Source: Streptococcus ratti FA-1 = DSM 20564
GTDB lineage: Bacteria > Bacillota > Bacilli > Lactobacillales > Streptococcaceae
NCBI RefSeq assembly: GCF_000286075.1
Contig: NZ_AJTZ01000003.1
Coordinates: 62,001 to 126,000, forward strand
DNA length: 64,000 nt
Direction of reading: 5' to 3'
The notes beneath the pieces are model-generated. The model saw only the letters and a program-made list of their open reading frames with translations. It was not told the DNA's origin and did not search any database. The position numbers were made by a program, and so were the translations under genes. Positions 8,301 through 16,548 of this stretch are shown here, in pieces. How positions within the stretch are numbered: position 1 is the stretch's first letter; every line of letters starts with the position of its first letter.

Positions 8301-9197
8301 ATGAATACTTTTGTTCTGCAGCTCGACGAAAAAGCTGTTCAAGACCTGATCGAAAAGCTTAGCAGCTATAGCATCCAAAACAACAATGCTCATGTACGCT
8401 TTGCTGCCAAGTTTCAAGAAACTACAATTCTGATTTACACATCAGGCAAGGCCGTCTTTCAAGGAAAAAATGTTTCAGAAACTGCTCAGCGTTTAGGCTT
8501 TCAGACAGAACCTACCTATCAAGATGAGGAAAGCAGCGATAACCTTTCTTTCATTGGTTCTGATGAAGTGGGAAACGGGTCTTATTTTGGCGGTCTGGCA
8601 GTAGTCGCTAGCTTTGTTCAGCCTTCTGATTATCTCTTTTTAAAAGAGTTGGGCGTAGATGATTCTAAAAATCTGACCGATGCTAAAATTCGGCAGATTG
8701 CTCCCTTATTGGAGGCAAAAATACCGCATAAAGCACTGCTTCTAACGCCTCAAAAATATAATCAGGTCGTAGGCCCCAATCACAGGCATAATGCTGTTTC
8801 TGTCAAGGTAGCCATGCACAATCAGGCCATCTTCCTGCTTTTGCAGGAGGGAGCAGCACCCGATAAAATTGTTATTGATGCCTTCACCAGCCCCAATAAT
8901 TATCAAAAATATGTGAAAGGTGAGCTCAATCGCTTCACTAATCCCATCAGTCTGGAAGAAAAGGCAGAAGGAAAGTATCTGGCAGTAGCAGTCAGCTCCA
9001 TTATTGCTCGCAAGCTCTTTTTAGACAATCTTGCTACTTTAAGCCAAGAAATCGGCTTCAACCTGCCCAGCGGTGCAGGTACCCAATCTGATAAGATTGC
9101 CAGCCAGATTTTAAGAACTTACGGAGAAGATGGTCTCAGGCATACAGCCAAGCTGCATTTCAAAAACACAAAAAAAGCTTATCAATTACTAAAATAA
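8301..9197 (+). CDS. rnhC: Ribonuclease HIII
   Basis: RNase HIII cuts RNA in RNA-DNA hybrids. The 298-residue protein starts at the ATG at 8301 ([12 protein letters not shown], the usual streptococcal N terminus) and not at the upstream end of the open frame. The N-terminal TBP-like hybrid-binding domain covers about residues 1-75. The catalytic domain opens with [20 protein letters not shown] and holds further acidic residues ([10 protein letters not shown] and IVIDAFTSP). The normal DEVGTGDYFGP is slightly changed to [11 protein letters not shown], but the first catalytic Asp-Glu pair remains. The gene is followed 13 bases later by lepB. The start codon sits at the predicted transcription start. 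Confidence 0.95.
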   Translation: MNTFVLQLDEKAVQDLIEKLSSYSIQNNNAHVRFAAKFQETTILIYTSGKAVFQGKNVSETAQRLGFQTEPTYQDEESSDNLSFIGSDEVGNGSYFGGLAVVASFVQPSDYLFLKELGVDDSKNLTDAKIRQIAPLLEAKIPHKALLLTPQKYNQVVGPNHRHNAVSVKVAMHNQAIFLLLQEGAAPDKIVIDAFTSPNNYQKYVKGELNRFTNPISLEEKAEGKYLAVAVSSIIARKLFLDNLATLSQEIGFNLPSGAGTQSDKIASQILRTYGEDGLRHTAKLHFKNTKKAYQLLK

Positions 9198-9210
9198 TAA
9201 GGATGGTATT

Positions 9211-9798
9211 ATGAAAAGATTTTTAAAAGAATGGGGGCTCCTTTTGGCCTTCTTTATCGTTTTCGGACTCTTGCGTCTCTTTGTCTGGTTCCCTGTTCAG
9301 GTAGACGGCCACTCTATGGATCCCACCTTGGCTGATGGAGAGCACCTTATCGTTATCAAAACGGCATCAATTGAACATTTTGATATTGTCGTAGCTACCG
9401 AAGGTAACAAACATATTGTTAAACGTGTTATCGGTATGCCTGGCGACACCATCACTTATAAAAATGACATGCTTTCTATTAACGGTAAAAAAGCAGATGA
9501 AACCTATCTGAAGCAGTATAAGAAACAATTCGCTGAAGACCGATTGTACAGTACCTATTCTTACAATCCCTATTTTCAGGAACTAGCTTCAAAATCTACC
9601 GCATTTACAACGGACAGCCAAGGAAATGCCAGCTTTACCATTAAAGTGCCAAAAGACCGCTATCTTCTTTTGGGAGATGACCGGATTGTCTCCAAGGACA
9701 GCCGTCAAGTCGGGACTTTTTCTAAGGATAAGCTGGTGGGTGAAGTGAAATTCCGCTTTTGGCCCTTAAATGCTATCCGTTTTATTTCAAATAAATAA
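9211..9798 (+). CDS. lepB: Type I signal peptidase
   Basis: Signal peptidase I removes signal peptides from secreted proteins at the outer face of the membrane. The 195-residue protein has one N-terminal membrane anchor (about residues 7-27). The catalytic Ser lies in GHSMDPTL (near 35) and the Lys in KRVIGMPGDT (near 75). The conserved box LLGDDRIVSKDSRQVG is near residue 157; the usual GDNR is GDDR here. It is co-transcribed with rnhC, and a strong terminator follows. The length is typical for the short streptococcal enzyme. Confidence 0.95.
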   Translation: MKRFLKEWGLLLAFFIVFGLLRLFVWFPVQVDGHSMDPTLADGEHLIVIKTASIEHFDIVVATEGNKHIVKRVIGMPGDTITYKNDMLSINGKKADETYLKQYKKQFAEDRLYSTYSYNPYFQELASKSTAFTTDSQGNASFTIKVPKDRYLLLGDDRIVSKDSRQVGTFSKDKLVGEVKFRFWPLNAIRFISNK

Positions 9799-9815
9799 GA
9801 AGACGTTCAGTTAAA

Positions 9816-9858
9816 CGGGAGCGGGAAATAAACTCAGGCATTTCCGCTCTCGATTTTT
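9816..9858 (+). terminator. Terminator of rnhC-lepB
   Basis: CGGGAGCGGGAAAT pairs with ATTTCCGCTCTCG (one bulge) and is followed by ATTTTTT. It lies 17 bases after the lepB stop. Confidence 0.88.
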
Positions 9859-9872
9859 TATAAGGAACTATT

Positions 9873-12245
9873 ATGACCTATTATTTTTCAGGCACTATCG
9901 AACGCGTTATTTTTGAAAATGCTAATAATTTCTTTAAAATTATTCTCTTAGAAATTGACGATACCGACAGTGATTTTGACGACTTTGAAATTATTGTCAC
10001 AGGAACTATTGCCGATGTGATCGAAGGAGAAACGTATACCTTTTGGGGAGAACTGACCAAGCATCCCAAATACGGTGAGCAGCTGAAGGTTGAGCGCTAT
10101 GAGCGTGCCAAACCTTCTTCTGCCGGCTTGATTAAATATTTTTCCAGTGACCATTTTAATGGTATCGGGAAAAAAACTGCTGAAAAAATTATCCAGCTTT
10201 ACGGTGATGAACCCATTGATAAAATTTTAAAAGATCCCAGCAAACTAAGTACTATCCCCGGTCTTTCCAAAGTCAACAGAGAAAAGTTCATCAGCAAACT
10301 GCGATTGAACTACGGAACCGAACAAATTTTAGCTAAACTGGCCGAGTACGGCATCAACACTAAACTCGCCGTCCAAATCTTCGACCATTATCGTGAAGAC
10401 AGCCTGGATATTATCAAGGACAATCCCTATCAGCTGGTTGAAGATATCCAAGGAATCGGCTTTAAACTGGCGGACCAATTAGCCGAGCAGCTAGGAATAC
10501 AAAGCGATGCTCCCCAGCGTTTTCGTGCGGCTTTAGTGCACACTCTTCTGGAAACTTCCATCAATAAGGGCGATACTTACATTGAAGCTAAAGAATTGCT
10601 GGAGAAGGCCATTTTTATTCTTGAAGAGGCAAGGCAGGCCGAACTCGATCCCAGCCAGGTGGCTCAAGAGCTGAGCCAGCTGATTATTGAGGATAAAGTA
10701 CAAAATATTGACACTAAAATCTTTGACAATACACTTTTCTATGCAGAAATTGGTATTCAAAAGCACCTCTCCCGTATTCTTAATCAACCACTAAAAAAGC
10801 CTATTGAAAATAAGGCTGTTGCAGCTGAGATCAGCCATGTCCAAGAAGACTTCAATATTCACTATGACATTATTCAAAAGGGGGCTATCCAAAAAGCACT
10901 TCAAAACAAAGTCTTTCTTTTAACCGGCGGACCGGGAACAGGAAAAACAACGGTCATCAATGGTATCATTAAAGCCTATGCCAACCTTCATAAGCTTGAT
11001 CTCAGCAGCAGCGATATTCCTATTATTTTAGCTGCCCCGACTGGCCGGGCAGCCAGGCGCATGAATGAATTGACTGGTCTTCCCAGTGCGACTATCCACC
11101 GCCATCTGGGCTTAAACAGCGACAGCGACTATCAAGCGCTTGAAGATTTCTTGGACTGTGACTTAATTATTATTGATGAATTTTCAATGGTAGATACGTG
11201 GCTGGCCAATCAGCTGTTCAGCGCTATTGCATCAGATACACAGGTCATCATTGTCGGTGACAGCGATCAGCTCCCTTCTGTCGGACCAGGACAGGTTCTG
11301 GCTGACTTACTGAAAGTCAATGCACTGCCACAAGTTTCACTAAGCAAGATATTCAGACAGTCTGAGGATTCAACTATTGTCACTTTGGCTGGTCAGATTC
11401 GCCAAGGCATTCTGCCAGCTGATTTTACAGAAAAAAAGGCTGACCGCTCTTATTTTCAAGCACAGAGCAGTCATATCCCGCCAATGATCACTAAGATTGT
11501 CAAAGCTGCTCTTAAAAGCGGCATTGCAGCTCAGGATGTTCAAATCCTAGCACCCATGTATCGCGGACAGGCTGGCATTAACAACCTTAATACACTGATG
11601 CAAGAGCTCCTCAATCCCTTGGCCGGACGACTGGAATTTCAGTTCAATGAACTGCATTTTCGTAAAGGCGATAAGGTGCTTCAACTGGTGAACGATGCTG
11701 AAATCAATGTGTTCAACGGTGATATCGGCTATATCACCGACCTGCTGCCTGCAAAGTATACTGAATCCAAGCAAGACGAAATTATCATTGATTTTGAAGG
11801 AACGGAAATTTCCTATCCTCGCAATGATTGGTCCAAAATAACACTGGCCTATGCCATGAGTATCCATAAATCTCAAGGCAGTGAGTTTAAAGTGGTTATC
11901 CTTCCTATCACGCGTCAGGGGGGGAGGCTTTTGCAGCGCAATCTCGTTTATACGGCCATTACACGTTCAAAAAGTAAGCTAATAATGCTCGGTGAAATCG
12001 CAGCCTTTGAGTATGCCGTTAAAAATCAGGGAACTATGCGCCGAACCTATCTTGTTGAACGGTTTGAAGACTCAGGTCCAAAGACCAATCAGATTCCGTC
12101 ATCTTCACCAAAGACAGAGCAAATCGAAGAAAGTCCGCAGGAATCTAAAAAAGACTCCTTCATCCTGACTGAAAATAATCTATTGACCATCGATCCTATG
12201 ATAGGTCTGTCCCAAGCTGACTTTGATACCTTCTTTAAAGATTAG
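9873..12245 (+). CDS. recD2: RecD2-type ATP-dependent DNA helicase
   Basis: RecD2 is a 5'-3' superfamily 1B helicase found in bacteria without RecBC. The 790-residue protein has the N-terminal OB-like and helix-hairpin-helix region (FNGIGKKTAEKIIQLYG, then IQGIGFKLADQLA). Walker A is LTGGPGTGKTTVING near residue 350 and Walker B is LIIIDEFSMVD. C-terminal motif VI appears as RNLVYTAITRSKSKLIMLG. The last 60 residues are a charged, low-complexity tail. It is followed by an unrelated membrane protein gene. Length and motifs are typical for streptococci. Confidence 0.96.
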   Translation: MTYYFSGTIERVIFENANNFFKIILLEIDDTDSDFDDFEIIVTGTIADVIEGETYTFWGELTKHPKYGEQLKVERYERAKPSSAGLIKYFSSDHFNGIGKKTAEKIIQLYGDEPIDKILKDPSKLSTIPGLSKVNREKFISKLRLNYGTEQILAKLAEYGINTKLAVQIFDHYREDSLDIIKDNPYQLVEDIQGIGFKLADQLAEQLGIQSDAPQRFRAALVHTLLETSINKGDTYIEAKELLEKAIFILEEARQAELDPSQVAQELSQLIIEDKVQNIDTKIFDNTLFYAEIGIQKHLSRILNQPLKKPIENKAVAAEISHVQEDFNIHYDIIQKGAIQKALQNKVFLLTGGPGTGKTTVINGIIKAYANLHKLDLSSSDIPIILAAPTGRAARRMNELTGLPSATIHRHLGLNSDSDYQALEDFLDCDLIIIDEFSMVDTWLANQLFSAIASDTQVIIVGDSDQLPSVGPGQVLADLLKVNALPQVSLSKIFRQSEDSTIVTLAGQIRQGILPADFTEKKADRSYFQAQSSHIPPMITKIVKAALKSGIAAQDVQILAPMYRGQAGINNLNTLMQELLNPLAGRLEFQFNELHFRKGDKVLQLVNDAEINVFNGDIGYITDLLPAKYTESKQDEIIIDFEGTEISYPRNDWSKITLAYAMSIHKSQGSEFKVVILPITRQGGRLLQRNLVYTAITRSKSKLIMLGEIAAFEYAVKNQGTMRRTYLVERFEDSGPKTNQIPSSSPKTEQIEESPQESKKDSFILTENNLLTIDPMIGLSQADFDTFFKD

Positions 12246-12366
12246 CTTCCCATATTTCAGATTAACTTTTTAGATCAAAAGGTACTGAAATGAAAGGGCA
12301 ATTTTTTTCTCACAGGCTTTGAGACTGTGAATTAGCCGTCTCACCTATTTTCAACGGCTTTAGTTT

Positions 12367-12417
12367 ATGTTAAAATAAGTTTGTGTTATAAAACACAGGC
12401 TTTTTTATTTTTAGGAG
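12367..12417 (+). promoter_or_regulatory. Promoter and short leader hairpin of the 12424 gene
   Basis: An extended -10 (TGTTAAAAT, 12368-12376) is followed by a weak TGTGTT/AACACA hairpin and a run of T residues, then TAGGAGG before the start. The hairpin plus T run looks like an attenuator, but the stem is only six pairs. Confidence 0.4.
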
Positions 12418-12423
12418 GTTTAT

Positions 12424-12897
12424 ATGGTATCATACGAAAAAGTAAGGCAGGCACTTAGAACCAGCACAATCGCCGTTGCTGTTCTCAATATCTTAAGTAT
12501 TATTTTAGGACTTTTCGGCATACTCAGCGCCCTTTCACTGCGTCGGGCTATTCAAAACGGAACAATTGAGCAATATAAGTTATCAGCTAAAGAACTGGCT
12601 GCCATCAAGCAGTCAATCACATCAACAGCCATTATGATTACTGTTGTCGTGGTTATCATCAATATCACTATCGCCGTTTTTTGCTTTATCAATTTATCAA
12701 AATTAAGGCAGGAACAAACAGTCAGCTCCATTCCTTATTATTTAGGGCTTGCAGTATCAACCTTTAACATCGCTTATTTTTTAATTTTCAACCAACTAGC
12801 TGTCCTTCCGCTGCTGATTCAGGCGGCTTACATTGTTCTGTATTTCTACGCCATCCAAAAGGCAAGGACACTGGCTGAAAAAGAAAAAGAAGAGTAA
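12424..12897 (+). CDS. Hypothetical membrane protein with four helices
   Basis: I do not recognise this 157-residue protein. It has four hydrophobic segments (about 15-40, 67-92, 103-120, 124-145), a short charged loop between the first two and a Lys/Glu-rich tail (KARTLAEKEKEE). It is therefore an integral membrane protein with a cytosolic end. A good AGGAGG ribosome site precedes the ATG, and an extended -10 promoter with a possible attenuator lies upstream. It is alone between recD2 and the PTS operon, so context gives no functional hint. Confidence 0.7.
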   Translation: MVSYEKVRQALRTSTIAVAVLNILSIILGLFGILSALSLRRAIQNGTIEQYKLSAKELAAIKQSITSTAIMITVVVVIINITIAVFCFINLSKLRQEQTVSSIPYYLGLAVSTFNIAYFLIFNQLAVLPLLIQAAYIVLYFYAIQKARTLAEKEKEE

Positions 12898-12970
12898 TAA
12901 TTTTCCAATCCACAGCTGAGAGCGGTACAGAAATCAGTCATTCAAAGCAGATTTTATCAACCTGTTTCCG

Positions 12971-13078
12971 TACAGCTGGTTAGGGAAACTGTTGAAGCTA
13001 TCACTTGTGCAGCAAGGCTGTAGGACTATAAAAAAGCGGGAGTGTGAGACAAAAGTCTCCAATGCTCCCGCTTTTTTA
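12971..13078 (+). repeat. Dispersed repeat copy A ending in a terminator hairpin
   Basis: The stretch containing CAGCTGGTTAGGGA ... GCTATCACTTG ... AGCAAGG is found again, reverse-complemented, at 20680-20750. The copy ends in a long hairpin with AAAGCGGGAG and CTCCCGCTTTTTT arms (about 13031-13076) around GAGAC/GTCTC, which is a good terminator. A 91-codon open frame over this region is probably spurious. Confidence 0.6.
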
Positions 13079-13236
13079 CTTATTATGAGGGTGAAAACTG
13101 ACATTATCTGTCGCTCTTTCCGTCAAAAACTGTCAAAAATAAAATTAGCATTGTCTTTTTCTGAAATTTTTTTCACCTGTAAAATGGCTAGTTTTGCCGT
13201 TTTTTGCCACTTTTTGATTTTTTTCTTAAAAAGCTA

Positions 13237-13265
13237 TTGCTTTTTCCATGAAAACGTTTTACAAT
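13237..13265 (+). promoter_or_regulatory. manLMN promoter with a cre-like palindrome
   Basis: TTGCTT (13237-13242) and TACAAT (13260-13265) are spaced by exactly 17 bases. Between and over the -10 lies ATGAAAACGTTTTAC (13248-13262), a near-palindrome close to a CcpA cre site, although the right half is one base out of register. CcpA control fits what is known for manLMN in streptococci. Confidence 0.65.
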
Positions 13266-13303
13266 AATAATGTTCTTAAATTTCTTTAACAAGGGAGAAT
13301 TTT

Positions 13304-13342
13304 GTGTCTTTATTCAAGGAGAACATTATTCTTTTTAATTGA
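13304..13342 (+). CDS. Possible 12-residue leader peptide upstream of manL
   Basis: A GTG codon preceded by AAGGGAG opens a 12-codon frame (MSLFKENIILFN) that ends 31 bases before manL. It lies inside the about 100-base leader of the PTS operon. Spacing of the ribosome site is good (six to seven bases). It may be translated as a leader peptide, but I see no attenuator hairpin, so this is only a candidate. Confidence 0.3.
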   Translation: MSLFKENIILFN

Positions 13343-13373
13343 GAAAAAATATTAAAAAGGAGGAAGAACAAGA

Positions 13374-14366
13374 ATGGCTATCGGAATCATTATCGCCAGT
13401 CATGGTGAATTTGCCGCTGGTATTCATCAATCCGGTTCTATGATTTTTGGCGATCAAGAGAAAGTTCAAGTTGTTACTTTCATGCCAAGCGAAGGACCTG
13501 ATGACCTTTATGCCAAATTCAACGATGCAGTTGCTGCATTTGATGCGGATGATGAGATTTTAGTTCTGGCTGACTTGTGGAGCGGATCTCCATTTAATCA
13601 GGCCAGCCGTGTCATGGAAGAAAATCCTGACCGTAAATTTGCAATCATCACCGGACTTAATTTACCAATGCTGATTCAGGCCTATACAGAACGCATGATG
13701 GATGCTTCTGCCGGCGTTGAAAAAGTTGCTGCAAATATTATTAAGGAAGCTAAAGACGGTGTCAAAATCCTTCCTGAAGAATTACAGCCTCAAGAAACGG
13801 CAGCTCCCGCACCTGCTCAGACTGCTGTACCTCAAGGTGCCATCCCAGAAGGAACTGTTATTGGCGATGGCAAACTTAAAATTAATCTTGCCCGTGTTGA
13901 TACACGGCTCTTGCATGGACAGGTCGCTACCAACTGGACCCCAGCTTCCAAAGCTAACCGTATTATCGTAGCCTCTGACGCAGTTGCTAAAGATGAATTA
14001 CGTAAGGGATTAATCAAACAAGCAGCACCAGGCGGTGTCAAAGCTAATGTAGTGCCAATTAAGAAATTAATTGAAGCAGCCAAAGATCCTCGTTTTGGCA
14101 ACACGCATGCGCTGATTCTTTTTGAAACACCTCAAGAAGCTCTTGAAGCGATTGAAGGAGGTGTGCCAATCAAAGAATTAAACATCGGTTCTATGGCCCA
14201 CTCAACCGGAAAAACAATGGTCAACAATGTTCTTTCTATGGATAAAGATGATGTGGCAACCTTCGAAAAACTCCGCGATTTAGGCGTAAAATTCGACGTT
14301 CGCAAGGTGCCAAACGACTCTCAAAAAGACTTGTTTGAACTCATTGAAAAAGCAAATGTCCAATAA
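13374..14366 (+). CDS. manL: PTS mannose/glucose-specific EIIAB component
   Basis: ManL is the cytosolic EIIAB protein of the mannose-family PTS; it relays phosphate from HPr to sugars entering through ManMN. The 330-residue protein has an IIA domain (residues 1-135) with the phospho-His in [12 protein letters not shown] Pro/Ala/Gln linker (about 138-162) follows. The IIB domain carries its phospho-His in [13 protein letters not shown] near residue 181. It has a strong AGGAGG site and heads manL-manM-manN. Besides transport, ManL has a known role in carbon-catabolite signalling in S. mutans. EII-Man is also the receptor of several class II bacteriocins. Confidence 0.97.
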   Translation: MAIGIIIASHGEFAAGIHQSGSMIFGDQEKVQVVTFMPSEGPDDLYAKFNDAVAAFDADDEILVLADLWSGSPFNQASRVMEENPDRKFAIITGLNLPMLIQAYTERMMDASAGVEKVAANIIKEAKDGVKILPEELQPQETAAPAPAQTAVPQGAIPEGTVIGDGKLKINLARVDTRLLHGQVATNWTPASKANRIIVASDAVAKDELRKGLIKQAAPGGVKANVVPIKKLIEAAKDPRFGNTHALILFETPQEALEAIEGGVPIKELNIGSMAHSTGKTMVNNVLSMDKDDVATFEKLRDLGVKFDVRKVPNDSQKDLFELIEKANVQ

Positions 14367-14400
14367 CTTTATTTATTAAAAAACGAAAGGAACTAGAATA

Positions 14401-15219
14401 ATGTCAGTTATTTCTATTATTTTGGTCCTCATCATTGCCTTCCTTGCAGGCCTTGATGGTATCTTAGACCAATTTCAATTCCACCAACCGCTTGTTTCAT
14501 GTACTTTAATCGGTCTTGTAACAGGACATTTGGAAGCAGGTATCATACTTGGGGGAACCTTGCAATTTCTTGCTCTTGGCTGGGCCAATATCGGTGCAGC
14601 TGTTGCCCCTGATATTGCGCTTGCTTCAACTGCAGCTGCAGTAATTATGATTAAAGGAGGAGATTTTTCACAAAAAGGTATTACCATTGCCTACGGTGTT
14701 GCAGTCCCTCTTGCTATTGCTGGTCTTGCACTAACAATGGTGGTACGCGCTGTTTCAATTGGTATCGTCCATGGAGCTGATGCTGCCGCAAAGAACGGTA
14801 ATATTCGTGCTGTTGAACGCTCGCATTATTTTGCTCTTCTTCTTCAGGGCCTTCGTATCGTTTTCCCTGTTGCCTTGCTTCTTGCACTCCCTGCTAACCA
14901 TGTTAAATCAATACTGGAAGCTATCCCTAGTTGGCTATCTGATGGTATGACTATTGGCGGTGGTATGGTAGTCGCTGTAGGTTATGCTATGATCCTTAAC
15001 ATGATGGCTACAAGAGAAGTTTGGCCATTCTTTATTATCGGTTTTGTTCTCGCCGCTATCCCAGATACACAAATTACTTTGTTTGGACTTGGTATGGTAG
15101 GTGTAGCACTTGCTATGATTTATATCGCCCTTACTAATCAAACTGGCGGAAACAGCAGTAGTGGACAAACATCCTCCAGTTCAAATGATCCAATTGGTGA
15201 TATCTTAGAGGACTACTAG
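14401..15219 (+). CDS. manM: PTS mannose/glucose-specific EIIC component
   Basis: ManM is the EIIC membrane channel subunit. The 272-residue protein has the family N terminus (MSVISIILVLIIAFLAGLDGILDQFQFHQPL) and the conserved GLVTGHLEAGIILGGTLQFLALGWANIGAAVAPD region. It is mostly transmembrane, with a Ser/Gly/Asn-rich cytosolic tail. The gene lies 34 bases after manL and 14 bases before manN with good ribosome sites. Together with ManN it forms the permease for glucose, mannose and related sugars. Confidence 0.97.
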   Translation: MSVISIILVLIIAFLAGLDGILDQFQFHQPLVSCTLIGLVTGHLEAGIILGGTLQFLALGWANIGAAVAPDIALASTAAAVIMIKGGDFSQKGITIAYGVAVPLAIAGLALTMVVRAVSIGIVHGADAAAKNGNIRAVERSHYFALLLQGLRIVFPVALLLALPANHVKSILEAIPSWLSDGMTIGGGMVVAVGYAMILNMMATREVWPFFIIGFVLAAIPDTQITLFGLGMVGVALAMIYIALTNQTGGNSSSGQTSSSSNDPIGDILEDY

Positions 15220-15233
15220 AAGGGAGCATTATA

Positions 15234-16160
15234 ATGTCAGAAAGAATTCAATTATCAAAATCTGATCGTCATAAAGTATGGTGGCGTTCAACCTTCTTGC
15301 AAGGTTCTTGGAACTATGAACGGATGCAAAATTTAGGTTGGGCATATGCTTTGATTCCAGCTATCAAAAAACTTTATACAGCAAAAGAAGATCGTGCCGC
15401 TGCGCTTGAGCGCCATTTGGAATTTTTTAATACTCATCCATATATTGCCGCTCCTATCTTAGGAGTAACACTTGCTTTAGAAGAAGAAAAATCAAATGGT
15501 ACTGAAGTGGATGATGCTGCTATTCAAGGAATAAAAATCGGTATGATGGGACCATTAGCCGGCATCGGAGATCCCGTTTTCTGGTTTGTTCTTCGTCCAA
15601 CGCTGGGTGCTCTTGGAGCCTCTCTTGCAATATCAGGCAACATCCTAGGACCTATCATCTTCTTCTTTGCTTGGAATATTATTCGTATGGCTTTCCTTTG
15701 GTATACCCAAGAATTTGGCTATAAAGCAGGTACAGAAATCACCAAAGATCTCTCAGGGGGGATTCTTAAAAATATTACTAAGGGGGCTTCAATCCTCGGT
15801 ATGTTTGTTATTGGGGCACTTGTTCAGCGTTGGGTAACGATTAATTTCGCGCTGAAACTCCCATCAACTAAATTAACGAATGATAATGGAGCTACTTATA
15901 TACAATTCCCTAAAGACAACGAAGTTATTCATAGCGGGCAGCTTCAAAAGATTCTTCAAGGTGTTAAAGATAATTTGAGCTTAACAAATGTAAAAGTGGA
16001 AACTTTACAAGATCAATTGGATAAATTACTTCCGGGTTTGATGGCTCTTCTACTTACACTTCTTTGTATGTGGCTGCTTAATAAGAAAGTTTCACCAATT
16101 GTAATGATTCTTGGGCTGTTTGTTGTAGGTGTTGTTGCTCACGTCATTGGATTGATGTAA
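15234..16160 (+). CDS. manN: PTS mannose/glucose-specific EIID component
   Basis: ManN is the EIID subunit that completes the mannose permease. The 308-residue protein starts with the family pattern (SDRHKVWWRSTFLQGSWNYERMQNLGWAYA). It has the conserved MGPLAGIGDPVFWFVLRPTLGAL near residues 105-127, two C-terminal helices and an extracellular loop at about 215-255, which in this family contributes to class II bacteriocin recognition. A terminator follows. The usual next gene manO is not adjacent: it sits 4 kb away at 20216, beyond a bacteriocin-related segment. Confidence 0.97.
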   Translation: MSERIQLSKSDRHKVWWRSTFLQGSWNYERMQNLGWAYALIPAIKKLYTAKEDRAAALERHLEFFNTHPYIAAPILGVTLALEEEKSNGTEVDDAAIQGIKIGMMGPLAGIGDPVFWFVLRPTLGALGASLAISGNILGPIIFFFAWNIIRMAFLWYTQEFGYKAGTEITKDLSGGILKNITKGASILGMFVIGALVQRWVTINFALKLPSTKLTNDNGATYIQFPKDNEVIHSGQLQKILQGVKDNLSLTNVKVETLQDQLDKLLPGLMALLLTLLCMWLLNKKVSPIVMILGLFVVGVVAHVIGLM

Positions 16161-16204
16161 ACAAAGTAATTAGAAATTAGTAAAATAAAATTATTAGAAT
16201 TTTT

Positions 16205-16242
16205 CCATATCTGATTTCAAAAAATTGGGTATGGTTTTTTTT
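16205..16242 (+). terminator. Terminator of manLMN
   Basis: CCATATC pairs with GGTATGG (including G-U pairs) and is followed by TTTTTTTTTT, about 45 bases after the manN stop. Confidence 0.75.
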
Positions 16243-16278
16243 TTGATGTTTCCTAGTGAATAATACAAAAAATAAAAT

Positions 16279-16322
16279 GCATCCCAACAGTTAGATAAAA
16301 AATCTAACAACTAGGATTGCAC
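16279..16322. repeat. IS3-type end palindrome, solo copy
   Basis: A roughly 44-base palindrome (TGCATCCCA...GTTAGAT / ATCTAAC...AGGATTGCA) resembles the hairpin at the right end of the IS3-family element at 38408-39845. No transposase sequence is attached, so it is a relic or a small mobilised end. Confidence 0.55.
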
Positions 16323-16400
16323 TTCACTTTTATGTAAAAGTTAACAAATTTTTAATTAGCGGCTAACACTTCAATTCTCCATTTATGAAGTAAGTTATCC

Positions 16401-16535
16401 TTACCCACTTTGAAAGATGACAATGGGCTTCTTCTTAACAAAATAGAGAAAACCTTTAATGAAAATAACCAAAGCAACCAACACTGCCGTAAAATTATGT
16501 CAGTGACGGTGGCTTTCGGATAATTTTGGATCCAC
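16401..16535 (-). pseudogene. Remnant of a bacteriocin secretion accessory protein (ComB/HlyD type)
   Basis: Directly after the C39 transporter stop, a GTG start with AAGGGAGA opens a frame reading VDPKLSESHRH, then a TGA, then HNFTAVLVALVIFIKGF followed by LYFVKKKPIVIFQSG and a stop. This is the pattern of the N terminus of ComB/NlmE-type accessory proteins: NP-x-ESxxFxxRxxHNF, one membrane helix, then KK. The large periplasmic part is missing. The gene is therefore a 5' remnant with an in-frame stop and a deleted body. Position and sequence together support the assignment; the family match is from memory. Confidence 0.6.
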
Positions 16536-16548
16536 GATAATGTCTCCC

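Noticed and set aside
12992..13267. A 91-codon plus-strand frame upstream of manL
   Set aside because: It spans a clear terminator hairpin, a dispersed repeat and the manL promoter, has no ribosome site and a composition unlike a protein.
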